A stretch of 64,000 bases of DNA. Source: Hyperoodon ampullatus. Lineage: Eukaryota > Chordata > Mammalia > Artiodactyla > Ziphiidae. Numbering within the stretch: position 1 is the stretch's first letter; each line of letters starts with the position of its first letter. The notes beneath the pieces were generated by a model. The model worked only from the letters and a program-made list of their open reading frames with translations. It searched no databases and was not told the DNA's origin. Position numbers and translations under genes: made by a program. The DNA is taken from assembly GCA_949752795.1 (NCBI GenBank), contig OX457068.1, positions 58,841,582-58,905,581 of the forward strand, given 5' to 3'. Shown here piece after piece: positions 58,055 to 64,000 of the stretch.

Positions 58055-58535
58055 ATTTTTGTATTTCTCTTGTAACTAATTACCATAAGGTTGGTGACTT
58101 AAAATAGCACACACCTATTCTCTTATTTAAAGATCAGTAATACAAAATTAGTTATAATGGGCCAAAATCAATGTGTCAGCAGAGCTGTGCTCCTTCCAGA
58201 GGCTGTAGGGGAGGATTATTCTCTTCGCCTTTTTCAGCTTGTAGAATGGCATTAATGGCACTGCTTGACTCATGGTGCCTTTTTTTCTGTTTATAAAGAT
58301 AGCAGCATAGTATCTGGCTTCAGTGCTTACATTGCCTTCTTTTTCATCATCAAATCTTATCTTCCTCTTAGAATACTTGTGGTTCAAGATAACCTCCCAA
58401 TCTCAAAATCCTTAATTTACTCACATCTGCAAAGTCACTTTTGTTGTATAAAGTAACACATACGGGTTCAAGGAATTAGGATATCTTTGGTGGGGGGGGG
58501 CGTATCTCTGGGGGCCATTATTCAGTCTATCACAG
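58055..58535. mobile_element. Old LTR, MaLR/ERVL-like
   Basis: 'cttgtaactaattaccataaggttggtgacttaaaatagcac', 'ggccaaaatcaatgtgtcagcagagctg', 'ttccagaggctgtaggggagg', 'aacctcccaatctcaaaatcc' and 'gggggccattattcagtctatcaca' follow a common mammalian LTR-like repeat in order. Family name and orientation not settled. A G run sits at 58490-58500. Confidence 0.6.
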
Positions 58536-58539
58536 ACTT

Positions 58540-59129
58540 TTATTGTACTGACTTCATATTCTAGGAGAAAATATCAATTGAGGAAGAAAGCTGATTGTCT
58601 CTGCTGGAAAGATGAGCAAGGCAATATGCAAAGTATATCCAGAAATGGAAATAGAGAAGTGAATAATTCAGAATGTATTTTGAGCATGTATTGATACTTG
58701 GACTCATGTTTGTCTTACAGACACTATTTGTTGATACCACTGAGATTCTATAATGTTGGTCCTACATTTGAGAGTTACTGGGAGCACTCTGAAGGCATGA
58801 ACTCAGGCATGAACTCCTCCATGTGAGGAGATATTTTCCATATGCACATATTGCCCCTGATGTGTCAGCAGGAGCTACCTCCTTTTCTGTCAAGAAGAAC
58901 TCCACCATCTTCACTCTGTCATCCTCAGTGTCTGGCATCTTGCTCCTAATCTGGCAGTATACCTTACTTGTCTGTGCATCAAGCAGTTGGCATAATCTCA
59001 ACATCTGGGGTTTTCTATTTAAATAGCCATTCACTCTGCCTCTTGGCCACATATGCAGATGTCGTTATTCTAAGTCAACTCTCTCTTGCCATGCTGCTAG
59101 TGGAATTCACCCTTGAAGTGCAGTACATC
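58540..59129. other. Unassigned; a 97-codon minus-strand frame at 58762-59052
   Basis: The minus frame 58762-59052 has a balanced composition with few low-complexity residues (for example CQIRSKMPDTEDDRVKMVEF), unlike most chance frames here. I recognise no domain. The upstream minus-strand sequence has stops and a SINE insertion at 59130. It could be a scrap of processed pseudogene, a repeat, or chance. Confidence 0.25.
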
Positions 59130-59378
59130 ACAACTCAATATTTCTTTTTTTTCTTTTTTTTTTTTTTTTGTGGTACGTGGACCTCTCACTGCCGTGGCGT
59201 CTCCCATTGCGGAGCACAGGCTCCGGAGGCGCAGGCTCAGCGGCCACGGCTCACGGGCCCAGCCGCTCCGTGGCACGCGGGACCTTCCCAGACCGGGGCA
59301 CGAACCCGTGTCCCCTGCATCGGCAGGCAGACTCTCAACCACTGCGCCACCAGAGAAGCCCACAGCTCAGTATTTCTT
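59130..59378 (-). mobile_element. CHR SINE, short cetacean form, antisense, CpG-rich
   Basis: Minus-strand body 59361-59147 with a T-rich tail complement at 59147-59169. Direct repeats acaactcaatatttctt (59130-59146) and acagctcagtatttctt (59362-59378) differ at two of 17 bases. The body keeps more CpGs than any other SINE here (ccggaggcgcaggctcagcg, ggcacgcggg), suggesting a young or hypomethylated copy. Confidence 0.96.
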
Positions 59379-62039
59379 AAGCACAGTGTATCCCTGTGCA
59401 TTATCACTCTTCCAGAGCCCATGGCCTTTTCTTGTTTCTTCATAGATGGCATAGCCACCCAGGACACCTAAACTTCCCCTGTGATTTCCTGCTAATCACT
59501 ACTCCCCCATTCCCAGAACTCTCAAAAATTGTAAACTCTTCAAATGCAAACATTTTTACATTACATGTATATGTTTTCTTAGCCACTGACACCATCTCAT
59601 AATACCAAGCTGAATGTCACTTACCATTAGTTGCTCTTCAAATCAGCGCTATTGTGGGGAAAAATGTGATAACCTAAAACCCTTAAGTTTTACTTAATAG
59701 GAGTTAAATATTATTATTTTTTGTTAGTACACTGTTGAGGGCCTTTGATAGATCAATTATCAACTTTAAGTTTTACAAATATTTTCTACAAATTCCTCAT
59801 CAGACTTATTATACAGGGTTATGATCAGGGTTAAAGAAGGTCAAAGTTGAAAAGGCATTTTGAACAACAGTATTAGTATAGGGTAATCTTATTTTTTAAT
59901 CATAGGAATTATTATACTCTAATAATTAGTATAATAATTTATATGATTATTATATAATAATAATCCCATAAAACACTTCTTTAATTTCAACTAAAATAAC
60001 TTTCAAATATTTTTCAATAAAGAGAAATTTTGAGTATGGAAATATCACAGATATTATATGGTCAATAACCCTGAGAAATAATTTCCATAAAGTCAGAAAC
60101 TCGTTAGTGACAAAGATGGAAAGAGAGAACAGATTTTTAGTTTAAAGCAGTGCTTATTCTACCTTTCCATAATACTTATAATAAAAAGTATGGTTGGCTT
60201 TCTCATGTATGATTCTTACACTCACATTACTTTATGTTCCCTGCTTCTTTAATTAAAAAAATTTTTTTTTCTGTTTTATGTTGTACTTAAATATTTACTC
60301 AGTCATTAAGGTTTTATTTTCAAAGACAAGTTACTTTCTTGCTTAACCTTTGTAAATTGTCATTAATAAAATATCTGCCTTGTAACCAGAAGTCTTTGTT
60401 TTCTTTTGTTTTGTTTTGGAAAGGTCAGTTTCTTTATTTGTTCTCTTTTATTTAAATCACTTGGATGAGAATCTTCCAAATATAAACTACTGTAGGTTTG
60501 TTTTTTATTGTTGTTATTTAGAAAGGATGAAACTAAATTATCATTGCTCCCAGGTTCTTTATTATATACATAAAGAATCCCAAATAATTTAGAATTATTC
60601 AGATTAGTAAAATAAGTTATTTGATGCATGATTTTTAAAAAATGCTTTTCTACATGTCAGAAAACAAAACAAAAAAATGTTGGAGAAAGATTACATTTAC
60701 CAAAGCAAAACAACAACAAAATGTTTTGCAAAGGACTCCCACAGAGCACAGTTTCCATTGTCATTGTTGCAAAGATCTGAGTTCCCATGTGGAATGTAAT
60801 GAATAGATAAAGGGATTGGTCCCGTGCTGGCAATGCATACCTACCTAACTGCAACATGGTAGGTGTCTTTTTATACCTGAGCCTCAGTGATCTCATCTGA
60901 AGTCTGGTGGAAGTGGTAATTTGTTCATTTTCATTGATGACTAGAATTCCATTGCTTGGATATCTACCAGTTTGTCCATTTTCTTATTGATGGACAACTG
61001 GGCTGCTTTGTCTTTATGTATCTTGGGTAAATATTATATTTAGGGTTAAGATTGTGGTGTCAGAGATAGATATACCCAGAATTAGAAGCTGTTTAATTTC
61101 TTCTATTACACAGAATGCATGACCTAGAATAAATGATTTGTTTCTAGGTCTCTCTGGCTGCATTTCCTCAACTGAAGTCATGAAATCATGAATCACACAT
61201 CCTAAAACAATTGGGGGTAATGCTCCAATCCATTTGTATATCTGCAAAGCTAGAAATTTCTACTTATCTTCCTTTCCTAAATTTGCAGTGAGCTTTGCAA
61301 AATTGCAGGGAAGTGCTAAGTTGTATTATTATTCAGGAGACATACTTGGACTGGAGTATAAATTATGATAATTCCAGAGTCTTTTAAGGTACCACGGGGA
61401 ATGGATAGATCCATGTTTTGATTGGTTTAGATAGTTGTCTACACAGCTACATCCTGGCTATTTGTCTTTGCCAGTCACATGGCCCCGTACATCTCTCTGT
61501 GCTATTTCCCACCCCTGAGAAAACTACTGAGGTCATCAGACACGTACTAGACATATCTGGAGAGGTTCAGCTAACACTGGGATGATTGCTGGTCTGGTGT
61601 TTTGGTTATATTGTAGGCACATATTTTGTAAAATATTTCCTTATTTTCAGAGTTTCAGCTCCAGGCGCTATGACATACGACACATCTTTTGCTTGGAGTG
61701 AACACAACATTTGTTTCTCATTTAATCTTAAATGTCTGCTATTGCCACTTAAAAGAAAAGGCTGTGTTTCTGATAATGAAAGAAAATGGCTCTCATCCTT
61801 CTGAAAAGGGCCTTCCTGAGAACTGGTATACATCTGCTTGAAGAAATGACAGAAAAGATCTCCCCAAATTTGCAACAGCAGAAAAGGTGATATGGCCATC
61901 ACCACTCTGGTACCAAAACCCTGGTCCTTTAAAATTAATGAATGTTTGCTTCCTTTGTTCTCCTCACCTGAAAAAGTTATCTTCCTCAACCTTACTTACC
62001 TCTGCTGCTGACCTGTGTGTGTCTCTCAGCTCTACCTGT
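59379..62039. other. No gene recognised
   Basis: AT-rich. A self-complementary AT patch lies at 59900-59965. Frames up to 127 codons (61606-61989, minus) lack domains. No repeat identified by eye. Confidence 0.4.
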
Positions 62040-62300
62040 CCAAATCCTGCTTATTTTTCAGACAAAATATCATTTTCAGTGTTAAGCCTTATTCATCCTC
62101 TAAGTACATTCATATTCTCTTGGATAGAGTTTCCACTGAGTTTTGTTTTCATCTTTAATGATATCTGTGTATTCCTTGTCCACCTTCCTTACTACTGAAG
62201 ACCAAGATAACGTCTTATTCATCTTTCTGTCTGACCTGTGACAGTACCAATGATTAACAATGTCCTGATACTTGTTAAATTATTTTATGTTTCTGGGTGA
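62040..62300 (+). mobile_element. L2 LINE 3' end, sense
   Basis: 'caaatcctgcttatttttcagacaaaatatc', 'agtgttaagccttattcatcc' and 'tctgtctgacctgtgacagtaccaatg' follow the L2 3' region (cattcaggtctcagctcaaa...). Diverged; ends approximate. Confidence 0.55.
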
Positions 62301-63594
62301 CTTAGGAAGAATCCACTAAAATCATTCAGCAGGTCCTTTGTGCAAAAATCGTGAAAATATATTATACACTTTAGTTATTGGAATATACTTGGGGAGACTA
62401 ATACACTAAATAATGCTATCTGCAAAATAGTTCTCCTCATTAATGTAAGCCTAGAGACTGAATGTAACTTACCTTATTAACACCAGGACTAAATTGAAGC
62501 ATCAGGCCAGAAAATGGTCTGAAGAGGTAAAACCTCAAAGAATATGAATGCAGAATTGTATATTATTGGTAACAAGGTGAAAACAAAGTAATATCTCAGG
62601 GACAAGATGTTATTGAAAGACTTCCTTCATGTGTGTTTCTCTATTCATCTTTGGGTTTATTTGGAAGAGTTTATTCTGTTGGATCTTTTGGTTTTGCATA
62701 GGTTCTCTGGAATGGAGGTAGTCTAGAAAACCAGACACTAATATGTATGTCAAAATTATATGAACAGCTGTCATCACTGGAGCATAGTGACATCTCAGTG
62801 GGGTCAACTACAGGATTATCTTGAAGCAGGTTGAAGAAAGAAGGGTAAGGAAGGGGAATTTTCTTTCTTGTTGAGTCCAAAAGAGGTTTGGCAGCCTTTT
62901 TTTTCTGAGTCAAGAGGGACATGATCAAGCATACTTCTATCTGTTGAGGGAGGGTAAGATTACCCCTTAGCACACATCACCAAAAATATATGCATAAGCT
63001 ATCAAACAATGTGCTGACAAGCAGGGAGCTAAAGGAGGAGAAGACCAGGGGGAAGACTCTAGCAGATAGAACTATGCTCATTGAACTCTGGTAACAATAT
63101 CCCTGGAAACACAGTCTGTTTCTTTTTCCTTATCTCATTCCTAAGTGTCTAGGAGGTTTTGCTAAACTTTCAGCCTGGTATTTGTTGTTCTGGGTGGAAT
63201 AAAGGGAGGAGTGTGCAGCCATGCTTGGAGTGAGATGGGAGATGAAAAGCCAAAGAGATGTGCAGCAGGAAGGCAAGTGTGACCCTCCCTGTTGGGGATT
63301 AGGGAGACCAGAGACAAAGAACCACCATGAATGTCTAGTTTACCTGTTAGGACTCCTATTCCTTACAACCTGGGGATAGAGTTACCTATAAGAAATCAGT
63401 GCCAGAGACCGAATGATAGTTACTGGCTGTTAAAGGGAAGGTGGCCTCCTGAAGGCTGGGAAACTCAGGGACATTTGGTTTCATCTACATAACCAGAAGA
63501 AATAGAGATAAAACTCTGGGAACATCTGTCCTCTTCTCTTAAATGGTCAGTTCATAAGTAGGAAATCTGAGACCAGCCAAGGAAGAACTTATGA
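62301..63594. other. No gene recognised
   Basis: Frames of 65 and 100 codons on the minus strand (62610-62973) overlap without recognisable domains. No repeat heads were seen. Confidence 0.4.
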
Positions 63595-63804
63595 AGTTGA
63601 CCCTTGAAATACATGGGCTTAAACTGTGCAGGTACACTCACATGCAGATTTTTTCAATAGTAAATACTATAGTACTACGTTATCCATAGTTGGTTGGATC
63701 CAGAGGAACTGTGTATATATGGAGGATGACTATAACTTATACACGGATTTTTGACTGAGGAGGGTGGGAACCCTTAGCCTCCAAATTGTTCAAGGCTAAC
63801 TGTA
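63595..63804. mobile_element. Tigger/MER2-type non-autonomous DNA transposon
   Basis: Inverted ends 'agttgacccttgaa' (63595) and 'ttgttcaaggctaactgta' (to 63804) pair with few mismatches. Between them are 'tgggcttaaactgtgcagg', 'gcagattttttcaatagtaaatac', 'atccatagttggttggatcc', 'gactataacttatacacgg' and 'gttcaagg', the order of this mammalian mariner-derived family. About 210 bp, no transposase. Confidence 0.85.
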
Positions 63805-64000
63805 CTATAATAATATAATTGGCCAACTTCACAAAAGCAGATGAAATCTAAGAGTGGATCACTATGAGACTGACATTGAAATATATTGGAGAATGAAGAG
63901 AAGTGGAAATTTAAGAGTTATTTTATTTTTGATCTACGAGGAGAACACTGACGAGCAGCCCTCCAGTGAAGGTTTTCACTCCTTTTATCATTAAAACATG

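Overview
The window is mammalian nuclear DNA, almost certainly from a cetacean. It is AT-rich, dominated by L1 LINEs, and has tRNA-derived SINEs of the CHR type (heads reading gggcttccctggtgg...). Several copies are the short, centrally deleted form known from whales and dolphins. L2, MIR, hAT-Charlie, Tigger and solo LTRs complete a typical placental-mammal background. I found no host exon, tRNA, rRNA or CRISPR array, and nothing bacterial or viral in an active state. Family names rest on remembered consensus sequences; no database search was run.

Layout. 0-3.5 kb: unique or unrecognised DNA with two CHR SINEs. 3.8-8.6 kb: an old antisense L1 that goes from its 5' end straight into ORF2, with no ORF1. 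8.6-26.5 kb: sparse old repeats (L2, MIR, L1M) and three solo LTRs of different families packed between 13.5 and 16.9 kb. 26.5-34.1 kb: a 7.3 kb sense L1 that is nearly intact. Its ORF1 (303 codons) is open, and ORF2 has only one frameshift and one nonsense codon. It has a 2.1 kb 5' UTR with a CpG-rich block, three tandem units and a long pyrimidine tract. 35.0-42.8 kb: a nest in which an ancient L1M holds a hAT-Charlie element and a full-length antisense L1, which itself holds a SINE and a second L1 fragment. 47.1-55.7 kb: an older sense L1 split by a complete sense L1 of about 7.5 kb carrying two CHR SINEs. 55.7-64 kb: sparse old repeats, one young-looking CHR SINE and a Tigger-type element.

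The elements form a readable insertion history. L2, MIR, L1M and DNA transposons are oldest, then the degenerate L1s, then CHR SINEs and the near-intact L1. Only the L1 at 26.9-34.1 kb has coding capacity I can support. Its ORF1 product would be an RNA-binding chaperone, and ORF2 an endonuclease/reverse transcriptase, now broken. SINEs of this type have no protein and depend on L1 machinery. No novel multi-gene system was found. The most interesting signals are the architecture and apparent replacement of L1 5' UTRs and the ORF1-less L1.
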